Part shown: positions 36,690-46,787 of the stretch, piece by piece | Layout: each line of letters starts with the position of its first letter | Numbering within the stretch: position 1 is the first letter of the stretch | From: Helcococcus sueciensis DSM 17243 | Lineage (GTDB): Bacteria > Bacillota > Clostridia > Tissierellales > Peptoniphilaceae | NCBI RefSeq assembly: GCF_000423145.1 | Contig: NZ_AUHK01000001.1 | Coordinates: 1 to 64,000 of the forward strand | DNA: 64,000 nt | Direction of reading: 5' to 3' | Program-made: the position numbers and the translations under genes | Notes under the pieces: model-generated | The model's input: the letters and a program-made list of their open reading frames with translations, nothing else | Databases searched by the model: none | What the model was told of the DNA's origin: nothing

Positions 36690-38795
36690 CTATCTTTCTA
36701 CTTCTTTATCTATAAATGCTTCGATATAATCTCCAACTTTAATATCATTGTAATTCTCTATTCCTAAACCGCCTTCATAGCCCTGATTTAGTTCTTTAAC
36801 GTCATCTTTAAATCTTCTAAGAGAAGAAATCACGCCTTCCATAATTACAACATCATTTCTTATAAGTCTTACTTTAGCATTTCTTTGCATTTTACCATTT
36901 GTTACATATATTCCCGCAACATTTCCAACTCCAGGAACTTTAAATACATCTCTTATTTCGGAAGTTCCTATTACTTGTTCTACATATTCTGGAGCTAACA
37001 TACCTTTAATTGCTTTTTCTAGCTCTTCAATAGCTTCATATATTACTCTATATGTTCTAATTTCAATTCCGTGCTCTTCAGCTTGAGCTTTAGCACCTTG
37101 ATTTGGTCTAACATTAAAACCTATTATTATCGCATTTGAAGCATTTGCAAGCATTATATCAGACTCATTAATACCACCTACAGCACCATGAACAACATTT
37201 ACTTTAACTTCATCATTTGAAAGTTTTAAAAATGATGATGTAACAGCTTCAATAGTCCCTTTAACATCAGTTTTAACTATTATATTTAAGTCTTTTACTT
37301 CACCATCAGAAATCTTATTAAATAATTGATCAAGATTTACTGTAGATGTTCTTCTAATATAATCATCTCTTTCTTTTTCTTTTACTTTGTCAGCAAATTT
37401 TTTACCTAATTTTTCATCTTTAATTGCATAGATTTTATCACCTGCTTCAGGAACTTCGGATAGACCTAAAATTAATACAGGAGTGGAAGGTTTTGCTTTT
37501 TTTACTTCTCTTTGATTGCTATCAAACATAGCTCTTACTTTACCGGAAGTGCTACCAGAAACTACAAAGTCACCCTTGTTAAGAGTTCCCTTATTAACTA
37601 ATACTGTAGCTACAGGACCTCTCCCCTTATCTAATTGTGCTTCTATAACGATACCTACTGCATCCCTATTTGGATTAGCTTTTAATTCTTCCATTTCAGC
37701 TACAAGTAGTATCATTTCTAATAAATCATCAATACCTTCACCAGTATGAGCAGATACAGGTACCATAATGGTATCTCCACCCCATGCTTCTGGAGTCAAT
37801 CCATGTTCAGCTAATTCAGACATAACTTTTTCTGGATTTGATTCATATTTATCTATTTTATTAATTGCAACTATTATTGGTGTGTGTGCAGCTTTAGCAT
37901 GGTTAATAGCTTCTATTGTTTGAGGCATAACTCCGTCATCAGCAGCAACTACAAGTATTGCTATATCAGTTGCATTTGCTCCTCTTAATCTCATTTGAGT
38001 AAATGCTTCGTGTCCTGGAGTATCTAAGAAAACTATTTTCTTATCATTCACATATACAGTTGAAGCACCAATATGTTGAGTAATTCCTCCAGCTTCTGAT
38101 TTTGCTACTTTTGAGTCTCTCATTCTATCAAGTAAAGATGTTTTACCATGATCAACGTGTCCCATAACAGATACAACAGGAGCTCTAGGAGATAAATCTT
38201 CTTCTTTATCTTCAAAATCAATACTTGATATATCATCAGAATTGTCTTCTTCTACAACCTTTTCTTCTACTTCTATGTTGAAGTTCATACCTACTTCTAT
38301 GGCTTGTTCAATACTAATTTGTTGGTTCATATTTAGGAACAATCCCATTTTCATAAGTTCACCAATCACTTGAGTTACTGGTTTATTAATTAATTCTGAA
38401 AATTCTTTTACAGTAATTCCCTCTTCAATGTATACAACATCATCATCTTCTTCTGGTACTGTAGCAGAGTATTTCTCTTTTACAGTTTCTTCATTTTTTT
38501 GTTGATTTTCTTTTTTATTCTTTTCTTTTTTCTTATTTTTCTTACTTTTTCTTAAAAGTTCTTCATCATATTCTTCTTCGTATTTATCGATTATTATTTC
38601 TTCTTTTTTATGTTTTTTATTTTTATCTTCATTTAATTCTTCAAAATACTCTCTTATCAGTTCAAGATTCTCATCTTCTATAACTGCCATATGACTGCTA
38701 ATTTCTAGACCAAATTCTTCGTGTAAAGTAGCTATTAATTCTTTACTAGATAGGTTTAATTCTTTTGCTAATGCATATACTCTTACTTTTGACAT
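36690..38795 (-). CDS. infB: Translation initiation factor IF-2
   Basis: IF-2 delivers initiator tRNA to the 30S subunit. The 701 residues begin with an IF2_N module (RVYALAKELNLSSKELIATL) and a Lys/Glu-rich linker (about 60-120). The GTPase has GHVDHGKTSLLD, DTPGHEAF and NKIDKYES motifs, and domains II-IV follow. Short compared with enterobacterial forms but normal for this group. It starts 12 bases after ylxR, without the usual ylxQ gene. Confidence 0.97.
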   Translation of the reverse strand: MSKVRVYALAKELNLSSKELIATLHEEFGLEISSHMAVIEDENLELIREYFEELNEDKNKKHKKEEIIIDKYEEEYDEELLRKSKKNKKKEKNKKENQQKNEETVKEKYSATVPEEDDDVVYIEEGITVKEFSELINKPVTQVIGELMKMGLFLNMNQQISIEQAIEVGMNFNIEVEEKVVEEDNSDDISSIDFEDKEEDLSPRAPVVSVMGHVDHGKTSLLDRMRDSKVAKSEAGGITQHIGASTVYVNDKKIVFLDTPGHEAFTQMRLRGANATDIAILVVAADDGVMPQTIEAINHAKAAHTPIIVAINKIDKYESNPEKVMSELAEHGLTPEAWGGDTIMVPVSAHTGEGIDDLLEMILLVAEMEELKANPNRDAVGIVIEAQLDKGRGPVATVLVNKGTLNKGDFVVSGSTSGKVRAMFDSNQREVKKAKPSTPVLILGLSEVPEAGDKIYAIKDEKLGKKFADKVKEKERDDYIRRTSTVNLDQLFNKISDGEVKDLNIIVKTDVKGTIEAVTSSFLKLSNDEVKVNVVHGAVGGINESDIMLANASNAIIIGFNVRPNQGAKAQAEEHGIEIRTYRVIYEAIEELEKAIKGMLAPEYVEQVIGTSEIRDVFKVPGVGNVAGIYVTNGKMQRNAKVRLIRNDVVIMEGVISSLRRFKDDVKELNQGYEGGLGIENYNDIKVGDYIEAFIDKEVER

Positions 38796-38807
38796 ATTAC
38801 CACCTTT

Positions 38808-39056
38808 CTACATAGCTTCTAACTCCTGATAAATTTCTTCAGGAACATTACATTTTAACGATCTATTTAATTGCTTATTTTTGATTGTTTTATTTATACA
38901 TTCTTTATTTTTACAAATATAAGCACCTCTACCATTTAATTTGCCGCTGGTATCTATATTTATTTCACCTGTTTTATTTTTTACGACTTTAATCAGTTGA
39001 TCTTTAGTTTTATGTTCATTACAAGCTATACATTTTCTTAATTTAAAATTACTCAT
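38808..39056 (-). CDS. rnpM: YlxR-family RNA-binding protein (RnpM)
   Basis: This basic protein of 82 residues has the family motif RKCIACNEHKTKDQLIKVV and GRGAYICKNKECI. YlxR proteins sit between nusA and infB; the Bacillus member binds RNase P RNA and inhibits it. The gene overlaps nusA by eight bases. Confidence 0.92.
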   Translation of the reverse strand: MSNFKLRKCIACNEHKTKDQLIKVVKNKTGEINIDTSGKLNGRGAYICKNKECINKTIKNKQLNRSLKCNVPEEIYQELEAM

Positions 39057-40236
39057 TTTCTTTGTCTTCGTCTTCTTTTAAATCAGAATCAACTATTTCT
39101 GATTCATTAGAATCATTATCCAATTCTATTTCTTGTTTTTCTTCTAATATAGTTGATTCATTTTCTAATAGTTTCTTTTCTAATTCAGGCAATACTTCAT
39201 CTTTAACAGAATCACCTTTAATATCTATCTTCCAATTTGTTAGTTTAGCTGCTAGTCTAACATTTTGCCCTTCTTTACCAATCGCTAGAGAAAGTTGATC
39301 GTCTGGAACGAAAGCAACAGCTTCTTTGTTTTCTTCATCAATGAAGATATCTGAAACTTCTGCTGGTGATAAAGAGTTTGATAGATAAACTTTATTATCT
39401 TTACTCCATATTATAATATCTATTTTTTCGTTATTTATCTCTTCAACTATTGAATTTACTCTACTACCTTTTACTCCAACTGCAGCTCCAACAGGATCAA
39501 TATTTGGATCATTTGCATGTACAGCAATTTTGGTTCTAAATCCTGCCTCTCTAGAAATTGAAATGATGTCAACTATACCAGAACTTATCTCTGGTACTTC
39601 TAGTTCAAATAGTCTAGTAACTAAATCTGGATCTTTTCTTGAAAGTATTATTTGAGCTCCTTTTGTTGTCTCTTTAACATCTTTAACATATACTTTAATC
39701 CTATCTCCAGGACTAAATTCTTCACCAGGGACCCTTTCTCTTTCAGGTATTACTCCTTCTGATTTACCAAGATCTACATAAATATTATTGAAATCAATTC
39801 TTTGCACGGTTCCATTAATTAATTCATGCTTTTTATCAATATAACTATCATAGACTACTTTTCTTTCGAAATCTCTAATTTGTTGAATTACAATATTTTT
39901 AGCTTTTTGTGCAGCAACTCTTAAGAATGATTTAGGCATTACTTTAATTTTTACTGTTTTCCCAACTTTAGCTCTTTTAGAATGAACCAAAGCTTCATCT
40001 AATGCTATTTGATAATCTGGGTTTTCAACATCATCTTTAGTTTCAACTACTTCTTTTAATGCATAAACTTTTGTATCCCCTGTTTCAGGATTTATAGATA
40101 TTTCTGCATTATTTGCTTTGTAATTTTCTTCATAGCTTTTTTGTAAAGCTTTTTCTAACGCTTGTAAAATTTCTTCCTTTTTTATTCCTTTTTCCTTTTC
40201 AATTTCATCAAGCGCTCTAATAAAATCTTTATTCAT
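39049..40236 (-). CDS. nusA: Transcription termination/antitermination protein NusA
   Basis: NusA binds RNA polymerase and nascent RNA and modulates pausing and termination. It has 395 residues: an N-terminal polymerase-binding domain (1-130), S1 (INGTVQRIDFNNIYVDLGKSEG, about 135-200), then two KH domains with GAAVGVKGSRVNSIVEEI and LAIGKEGQNVRLAAKLT. The tail is acidic. It lies in the standard rimP-nusA-ylxR order. Confidence 0.97.
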   Translation of the reverse strand: MNKDFIRALDEIEKEKGIKKEEILQALEKALQKSYEENYKANNAEISINPETGDTKVYALKEVVETKDDVENPDYQIALDEALVHSKRAKVGKTVKIKVMPKSFLRVAAQKAKNIVIQQIRDFERKVVYDSYIDKKHELINGTVQRIDFNNIYVDLGKSEGVIPERERVPGEEFSPGDRIKVYVKDVKETTKGAQIILSRKDPDLVTRLFELEVPEISSGIVDIISISREAGFRTKIAVHANDPNIDPVGAAVGVKGSRVNSIVEEINNEKIDIIIWSKDNKVYLSNSLSPAEVSDIFIDEENKEAVAFVPDDQLSLAIGKEGQNVRLAAKLTNWKIDIKGDSVKDEVLPELEKKLLENESTILEEKQEIELDNDSNESEIVDSDLKEDEDKENE

Positions 40237-40244
40237 AACTCCCT

Positions 40245-40706
40245 CTAAAATCTTATTACAATTTTTATTATGCTTATGTCTTTCCTATTAAAACTTTTTT
40301 CTATTCCATCATCTAGTTCGATTACAATATTTTCTTTATCATATGAAACTAAATAACCTTGATATTCCTTTAATCCATCAATCTTTTTATACAAATGAAC
40401 ACTTATTTCATTACCAAGGTTTCTTCTTAAATCATCATCTGTCTTTAAAGGTCTATTTAAATCTGGTGATGAAACCTCTAGGTAATAACTTGTATCTATT
40501 GGGTCTATTTCATCTAGTCTAGTATCTAAATATCTCGACACTATTTCAGTATCATCTAAAGATACGCCATCTTCTTTATATATATAAAATCTAAGTCTGT
40601 TTTCTCCATCTTCAAAAACAAATTCAAGATCAATAAGTTCATATCCTAATTGCTCAATTTCTGGTTCTAATTGATTTTTTAGATTTTCAAGAAGCTTATT
40701 TTGCAT
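40245..40706 (-). CDS. rimP: Ribosome maturation factor RimP
   Basis: RimP (153 residues) assists 30S assembly. The N-terminal domain has GYELIDLEFVFEDGENRLRFYI and the family motif YYLEVSSPDLNRPL. It is the first gene of the operon, with a strong promoter just after polC. Confidence 0.93.
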   Translation of the reverse strand: MQNKLLENLKNQLEPEIEQLGYELIDLEFVFEDGENRLRFYIYKEDGVSLDDTEIVSRYLDTRLDEIDPIDTSYYLEVSSPDLNRPLKTDDDLRRNLGNEISVHLYKKIDGLKEYQGYLVSYDKENIVIELDDGIEKSFNRKDISIIKIVIRF

Positions 40707-40727
40707 CTGTACTCCTTTAATAAATAA

Positions 40728-40748
40728 AGAGTGGGCTTAACCCACTCT
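40728..40748 (-). terminator. Hairpin between polC and rimP
   Basis: AGAGTGGG and CCCACTCT form an eight-base stem. It follows polC and also lies downstream of the rimP promoter, so it is in the rimP leader. The tail TTTATTTATT is a weak T tract, so it may be a partial terminator or attenuator. Confidence 0.6.
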
Positions 40749-40769
40749 CTAGTAACTTCTATCATTGTA

Positions 40770-40798
40770 ATTATATCAATTTAGCGCAATATAGTCAA
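40770..40798 (-). promoter_or_regulatory. rimP-nusA-infB operon promoter
   Basis: On the minus strand TTGACT (40798-40793) and TATAAT (40775-40770) are exactly 17 bases apart, with an extended TGA. It starts two bases past the polC stop codon. Confidence 0.85.
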
Positions 40799-40799
40799 A

Positions 40800-43700
40800 T
40801 TATATAGAAAAGAAATCAATCTGATTTGTATCTTGCAAACTATCTAATATATTTGTTTGTTCTAAATATTCTAAAGCTTTTTTGCCTATTTTTGCTCTTT
40901 TAGCAAAATCTTCTTTAGATATAAATTCACCTTCTTTTCTAGCATGATCTATTTTAAATGCCATTGACTCAGATACTGTTGGTAATGCTGTAAGCGGAGG
41001 TCTAATCAAACCTTTTTCAACCACTACAAAGTTTACAGGATCAGATTTATATAAATCAACGTCTGCAAATTTTATATCTCTAGCATACATTTCTTCAGCT
41101 AATTCGTATAAATATATTTTAGATATATCTTCATTATTTTCTTTATCATTTTTAATGGTATCTAATAATAAAGTTAAATAATTTAATCCTTTAGAAATAT
41201 GTTCATATTTAAAGTCAGAAACCGAATTTGTAAATACTACTGCATAAAAATATTCTGGTAAATGAACCTTAAAATATGCAAGTCTATAACTCATCATTAC
41301 ATACGCAACAGCATGTGCTTTAGGAAACATGTATTTTATTTTTAAACATGAATCAATATACCAATCAGGAACATTATTTTTTTTCATTTCACTTATTTGG
41401 TCTTCTTTAAGGCCTTTACCTTTTCTAACCTGCTCCATAATGTCAAATGAAAGTTTTTTATCTAAACCTTTATCTATAAGATAATTCATGATATCATCCC
41501 TGGTACAAATTGCTCCCTTTAGATCAGTTGTTCCACTCCTAACTAATTCTTGAGCATTACCTAGCCATACATCGGTACCATGTGATAGACCAGATATTCT
41601 TATAAGCTCTTCAAATGTCGTAGGTTTAGTATCATCAAGCATTCCTCTAACAAAAGATGTGCCAAATTCTGGTATTCCTAAAGATCCATTGTTTTTATTT
41701 GAATAATCATGTTTTATATTTAGACTTTCTGTTGATGAAAATATGCTCATAGTATCTTTATCACTTAAATCTATTTTGGCAGCATCAACTCCACTCATGT
41801 CTGTAAGTAATCTAATCATTGTAGGAACATTGTGTCCTAATAAATCAAGTTTAAGAAGATTACTATCAATTGCATGATAATCAAAATGTGTAGTAATAAT
41901 ACCAATTGAAGCATCGTCTGCAGGATATTGGACAGGTGTAAAATCTTCAATATCTTTATCTTCAGGTACAATTATTAGGCCTCCAGGATGTTGACCAGAG
42001 CTTCTTTTAACACCAACTATCATTCTTTTAACTCTATTCATAGAGGCATTATCAGTCTTTATAGTTGTGTCATCCGGGTAGAATTCCTTAAATTTTCTTG
42101 CCATACCATAAGCGATATTATCTTGTATAGTTCCAAGCGTTCCTGCCTTGAAAACTTTATTTTTACCAAATAAGGTTTCGGTATATCTATGAATTCTTGA
42201 TTGATATATAGATGCAAAATTTAAATCTATATCTGGTTCTTTATTACCACTAAATCCTAGAAAAGTTTCGAAAGGAATATCAAATCCATCTCTTTTCATC
42301 TCTTCATTACAATTAGGACAATTTTTTGAAGGTAAATCGATTCCAGTTGTATACTTACCATCTGTTATGAACTCACTTATATGGCACTTTTCACATATAT
42401 AATGTGGTGGCAAAGGATTAACTTCTGTAATTTCTGCCATAGTTGCAGCAAAAGAAGAACCAACACTTCCTCTTGATCCAACTAAGTATCCATCTTCATT
42501 AGATTTTCTTACAAGTTTTCTTGCGATTATATATAATGCAGCATAACCATTTGAAATAATAGAATTTAATTCTCTATCAAGTCTTTCTTTAACAATTTCT
42601 GGAAGCTCTTCTCCATAAATTCTCTTTGCTACTTGATAAGTTTCTTCAGTAAGTATTTTATCTGCATCTTTAATTTTAGGTGGGAATGTTCCATCAGCAA
42701 TTGGAGAAATATCACTAATAAGTTCATTCAATTTATGAGTATTGTATATAACTGCATTTTCTCTATCTTCTAGGTCAAGATATTCAAAATTATCAAGCAT
42801 TTCTCTAGTGTTTTTTAAGTAGAAAGCACCAGAATTTTCTAAACCTCTTTTTCTTGGATAATTTTTTAATATATTTCTGTAAGGATAATCTTTTTTATCT
42901 AAATAATATACATCTCCAATAGCAATAAATAATTTATCTTGTTTTTTAGCTAGTTCAACTAACTTTTTATTAATTTCTTCTAAATGTTTTTCATCCTTTA
43001 TATATCCCCTATTTATTAGATGAGTAGAAAAATCATTTGGAACGATGGTTACAAAATCAAAATTACTTAGTTCGTTTAACAAAACTTCATCGCTGTATTT
43101 TAGAGATACCAATTTAAATAGTTTTGATTTATAATTTCCTGTTCCAATTAGAAGTCCTTCTCTGCATTCTTTCAATATATTAAACGGTATGCCCGGCTCT
43201 CTATAATAATATTCAAGATTAGATTTTGAAACTATTGTATATAGATTTTTAAGTGCATTTTTATCCTTTGCATACATAATATTTTGAAAATTCATATTAT
43301 GAGAAGTAGGCATCGTAGTTTTAATTTTATTTATTTCATTATTGAATTCAAATCCTAAATCTTTAATTTGTTCAATCATTTTTATAAATATTTCACCTGT
43401 AGCCATAGCGTCATCAAGAGCTCTATGATGATTTTGAAGAGATACTTGATATTTAGCAGCAAGTGTTCCAAGTTTATGATTAGTGAATTCCGGATTGATT
43501 GCTCTTGAAATATATAATGTGTCGACATAAACAGGTTTATAATCTATACCCAATTCATTTGATTTTTGAATTATAAATCCTAGGTCAAATTCAGCGTTTT
43601 GTGCTACTAATACACAATTACCACAAAACTCTAAAAATTCTGGTAATATTTCATGTATTTCTTTTTCATTTATCACCATATCATTAGTTATTCCTGTTAA

Positions 43701-45002
43701 TTCAGTAGTAAAGTTTGATAATGGTTCTTTAGGATTTACAAAAGTTTGATATTTATCAATTATTTTTCCATTCCTTATTTTAACTGCACCTATTTCAATG
43801 ATTTTATCAGTGAAATTTGAAAGGCCTGTAGTCTCAATATCAAATACTACAAAATCTTTATCAGTTATATCTTCATTTTTATAATTAGTTAATAAACTAG
43901 GATAATCTTCATAAATATTTGTTTGTAAACCTAAATTTAATTTAATAGAGTTTTTCTTAGCAGCTTTATAAATTTCAGGATAGGATTGAACATTGAACAA
44001 ATCTGTAATGCCAACAGAAGTATGCCCAAAAGATTTCAGCCTTTTGAATAGTTTATTTATATCTACAATAGATTCAAGTTGTGTATATTTTGAATGTATG
44101 TTAAATTCAATTCGTTTGTTATCTTCTAGGTCAACTTTTTCAGGTAAAATAATTTCTTCTATTGAAGATACATTTATAAGATTTGTTTTAGCATATTCAT
44201 CGTATTTATATACACCTGAAACAACGACTCCCATATCTTCTTTGAAATTATCTTTAAAATAATCTAATTTATCGTTTTTAACATATACTTTGCAAGATAC
44301 AGCATTTGATCCATTATCTAAATCAAAGCTTACAAAAGCACCATTTTTAATTACGAAATAGCTAAGTTCATAAACCTGCCCTTTTATTGCAATTTTATCT
44401 GTATCTTCTTCTAAATCTTCTATATCTGTAAATGTTTTAGGAGCGGATTTTATAAAACCAAATTTAAAATTTCCGGTGTCTGCATCAATACTATTATTTA
44501 GATTTTTGTTTTCATTTTTTTTACTTAATTCTTCAGCTTTTTTTATTTCATTATTTAATTCAATCTCTTTTTGTTTTTGAATTTCATCAAAATCTATATC
44601 ATTTATTTTATGATTTTTTTTGAGTTCAATAGAATATTCTAGCTTCTTCATTTTACTCATAAATGATTGAAATGTAGAATTATCAATATAATATTCTTTT
44701 TCCTTTTCATCATTAAAAAGAACTGTACAGAGATTTTCTTTAGTCTCACATTCTAAATTTGGATAAATATTATTAAAATATTCCAAAATATTATCAAGAT
44801 ATGTTATATTAAATGATAAATTCAAACCATATCCACCAAGTTTTTCATTAAAAAAAATATCGATTAAAGATTCATCAATTATATTTCTAGATAAAAAACT
44901 TATTTCTAATTCATTTTCCATTTTAAAAAACGAAACTTCATCTAAAATAAGTTTCGTTTTATACTTTTCATTGAATTCATTTAGTATATTACTAAAATTC
45001 AT
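40800..45002 (-). CDS. polC: DNA polymerase III subunit alpha, PolC type
   Basis: PolC is the replicative polymerase of low-GC Gram-positives. The 1400 residues contain an OB fold (about 200-295), a PHP domain split by the proofreading exonuclease (FVVFDIETTGLSNFTDKIIEIG, about 390-550), a palm with PDIDLNFASIYQ, and a zinc-type CxxC pair (CEKCHISEF, CPNC). Clamp-binding and tail regions follow. The PHP metal ligands look degraded: HxH is N301-I-H303, TDH is TDL (Leu335) and DVHY is DVYY (Tyr699). It is slightly shorter than the usual 1430-1440 residues. It starts ten bases after rseP. Confidence 0.97.
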   Translation of the reverse strand: MNFSNILNEFNEKYKTKLILDEVSFFKMENELEISFLSRNIIDESLIDIFFNEKLGGYGLNLSFNITYLDNILEYFNNIYPNLECETKENLCTVLFNDEKEKEYYIDNSTFQSFMSKMKKLEYSIELKKNHKINDIDFDEIQKQKEIELNNEIKKAEELSKKNENKNLNNSIDADTGNFKFGFIKSAPKTFTDIEDLEEDTDKIAIKGQVYELSYFVIKNGAFVSFDLDNGSNAVSCKVYVKNDKLDYFKDNFKEDMGVVVSGVYKYDEYAKTNLINVSSIEEIILPEKVDLEDNKRIEFNIHSKYTQLESIVDINKLFKRLKSFGHTSVGITDLFNVQSYPEIYKAAKKNSIKLNLGLQTNIYEDYPSLLTNYKNEDITDKDFVVFDIETTGLSNFTDKIIEIGAVKIRNGKIIDKYQTFVNPKEPLSNFTTELTGITNDMVINEKEIHEILPEFLEFCGNCVLVAQNAEFDLGFIIQKSNELGIDYKPVYVDTLYISRAINPEFTNHKLGTLAAKYQVSLQNHHRALDDAMATGEIFIKMIEQIKDLGFEFNNEINKIKTTMPTSHNMNFQNIMYAKDKNALKNLYTIVSKSNLEYYYREPGIPFNILKECREGLLIGTGNYKSKLFKLVSLKYSDEVLLNELSNFDFVTIVPNDFSTHLINRGYIKDEKHLEEINKKLVELAKKQDKLFIAIGDVYYLDKKDYPYRNILKNYPRKRGLENSGAFYLKNTREMLDNFEYLDLEDRENAVIYNTHKLNELISDISPIADGTFPPKIKDADKILTEETYQVAKRIYGEELPEIVKERLDRELNSIISNGYAALYIIARKLVRKSNEDGYLVGSRGSVGSSFAATMAEITEVNPLPPHYICEKCHISEFITDGKYTTGIDLPSKNCPNCNEEMKRDGFDIPFETFLGFSGNKEPDIDLNFASIYQSRIHRYTETLFGKNKVFKAGTLGTIQDNIAYGMARKFKEFYPDDTTIKTDNASMNRVKRMIVGVKRSSGQHPGGLIIVPEDKDIEDFTPVQYPADDASIGIITTHFDYHAIDSNLLKLDLLGHNVPTMIRLLTDMSGVDAAKIDLSDKDTMSIFSSTESLNIKHDYSNKNNGSLGIPEFGTSFVRGMLDDTKPTTFEELIRISGLSHGTDVWLGNAQELVRSGTTDLKGAICTRDDIMNYLIDKGLDKKLSFDIMEQVRKGKGLKEDQISEMKKNNVPDWYIDSCLKIKYMFPKAHAVAYVMMSYRLAYFKVHLPEYFYAVVFTNSVSDFKYEHISKGLNYLTLLLDTIKNDKENNEDISKIYLYELAEEMYARDIKFADVDLYKSDPVNFVVVEKGLIRPPLTALPTVSESMAFKIDHARKEGEFISKEDFAKRAKIGKKALEYLEQTNILDSLQDTNQIDFFSI

Positions 45003-45012
45003 TTAATTCCCC

Positions 45013-46005
45013 CTAAAACAAATTAATAAGATCCTTTATTGAAACTATAGCTATTAAACTCAAAAGTAAAATAAATCCGATAATAGTAATAGTTTGTTCG
45101 AACTTTTTATTAATTGGTTTTCCAATAATCATTTCTATAAGTGTAAACACCAGTTTAGATCCATCTAAAGCAGGTATCGGTAGTAAATTGAAAAAGCCAA
45201 GATTTATTGAAATAAATGCACTGAATAACATAAAAGATGCAAATCCCATATCTAATGTCTGTCCAACTTGTTTTACTACACCTATTGGACCTGAAAGTTG
45301 ATTAAGTCCGAATAAACCTGTAAATAAACCTTTTAGCCCTTGCCATATTGATCCAATTATAAAAAACACCATATTCCATGCATAAAGTAAATTACTTGAG
45401 AAACTGTTTATAATTTTTGGTGTTATACCAATTATTTTACCGTTTTGGGACTCAATAGGAGTTAATTTAAAATCTAATATATCTCCATCTCTATCTATTT
45501 TTATAGAAATTTCACCATTTGATTCATTAATATATTGATTAACTTGATTAAATAAATGAACATTTTTATTGTCAATACTTAATATTTTATCTCCTGAGAT
45601 TATACCAGATTCTGCTATTGGCATATCAGAGCTTACAGTATCTATAGTAGTGGATGCGTGTCCTTGAAAAGATGCTATTAAAAATATTATTATAAATGCA
45701 TATAATAAATTAACAAATGGTCCTGCAAATACAGTCAAAAATCTTCTGATAGGTGCTGAGTTTTCAAAAGCTCTTGGGTCATCTGAAGAAGAATCTTCTC
45801 CTTCCATGCTAACATATCCCCCTATAGGGAGAGCTCTTAAAGAATATTTTGTTTCACCTTTTTGTTTACTAAAAATATTTGGCCCCATGCCAATTGAAAA
45901 TTCATTAACTTTTATATCTGATAGTTTCGCTCCTAAAAAATGTCCACCTTCATGGATTGTAATAAGAAACAGAAACATCAATAAACCTGCTATTATACCT
46001 ATCAT
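45013..46005 (-). CDS. rseP: Site-2 intramembrane metalloprotease RseP
   Basis: This zinc protease cleaves anti-sigma factors or leftover signal peptides within the membrane. The 330 residues have the HEGGH zinc motif in the first helix (residues 18-22), a central PDZ domain with GIISGDKILSIDNKNV, and the third ligand in FNLLPIPALDGSKL. It overlaps cdsA by four bases. The dxr and ispG genes that normally flank it are missing. Confidence 0.93.
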   Translation of the reverse strand: MIGIIAGLLMFLFLITIHEGGHFLGAKLSDIKVNEFSIGMGPNIFSKQKGETKYSLRALPIGGYVSMEGEDSSSDDPRAFENSAPIRRFLTVFAGPFVNLLYAFIIIFLIASFQGHASTTIDTVSSDMPIAESGIISGDKILSIDNKNVHLFNQVNQYINESNGEISIKIDRDGDILDFKLTPIESQNGKIIGITPKIINSFSSNLLYAWNMVFFIIGSIWQGLKGLFTGLFGLNQLSGPIGVVKQVGQTLDMGFASFMLFSAFISINLGFFNLLPIPALDGSKLVFTLIEMIIGKPINKKFEQTITIIGFILLLSLIAIVSIKDLINLF

Positions 46006-46787
46006 AAAACAAACCTCATTAAATAATCTAATAAATAAATTAATGGAGCAATTAATAGTAGAGAATCAAATCTATCCATTATTCCACCATGTGCTTTTAA
46101 AATATTAGAATAATCTTTTATACCTATATCTCGTTTAATATGCGATGCAAATAAATCACCTATTTGTGAAATTGCTGAAACCATAATAGAAAATATATAA
46201 ATTAATATGCTATGTTCAATTTTAAATACATTTACAAATAATATTGTAAATAAAACTGAACCAATAATACCGCCAATTGCTCCTTCAATAGTTTTTTTGG
46301 GACTTAGTCTTTCAATTAATTTATGTTTTCCAAACAATATACCGGAAAAATATGCAAATGTATCAGTTACTGAACTGATTAGAAATGAGAACAATACCCA
46401 TCTCATATCATGGATTAATCCCAATAAAATGTAAGGAAATGTAATGTAGCAAAACATGAATATATTTGAAAGTAAAGATTGAAACTTCATATCTTTTTTT
46501 AATACATATAATACAAATAAGAGTATAAAATAAATAGCTATACTTACAAATAATAAACTTACATCAATATAATTTGCTGACAGTATAAATATTATATTAA
46601 AGCTTATCGCAATATTTAATAAGCTTTCAAAGCCTATTTTTTTTAATGCATTGTCCATTTCTAAAATAGACAATACGGATAAAACAGTAATACCTAATAA
46701 CAATATATACTTATTAATTAATGAAATAAAAAGAATAAATAAGAATATAAATATTCCTGTAATTACTCTTTTATGTAAATCACTCAT
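46002..46787 (-). CDS. cdsA: Phosphatidate cytidylyltransferase
   Basis: CdsA makes CDP-diacylglycerol, the phospholipid precursor used by PgsA. The 261 residues include about eight membrane helices and the signature region SVTDTFAYFSGILFGKHKLIERLSPKKT-type, ending in SPKKTIEGAIGG and the acidic ISQIGDLFASHIKRD. It overlaps uppS by eight bases. Confidence 0.93.
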   Translation of the reverse strand: MSDLHKRVITGIFIFLFILFISLINKYILLLGITVLSVLSILEMDNALKKIGFESLLNIAISFNIIFILSANYIDVSLLFVSIAIYFILLFVLYVLKKDMKFQSLLSNIFMFCYITFPYILLGLIHDMRWVLFSFLISSVTDTFAYFSGILFGKHKLIERLSPKKTIEGAIGGIIGSVLFTILFVNVFKIEHSILIYIFSIMVSAISQIGDLFASHIKRDIGIKDYSNILKAHGGIMDRFDSLLLIAPLIYLLDYLMRFVL

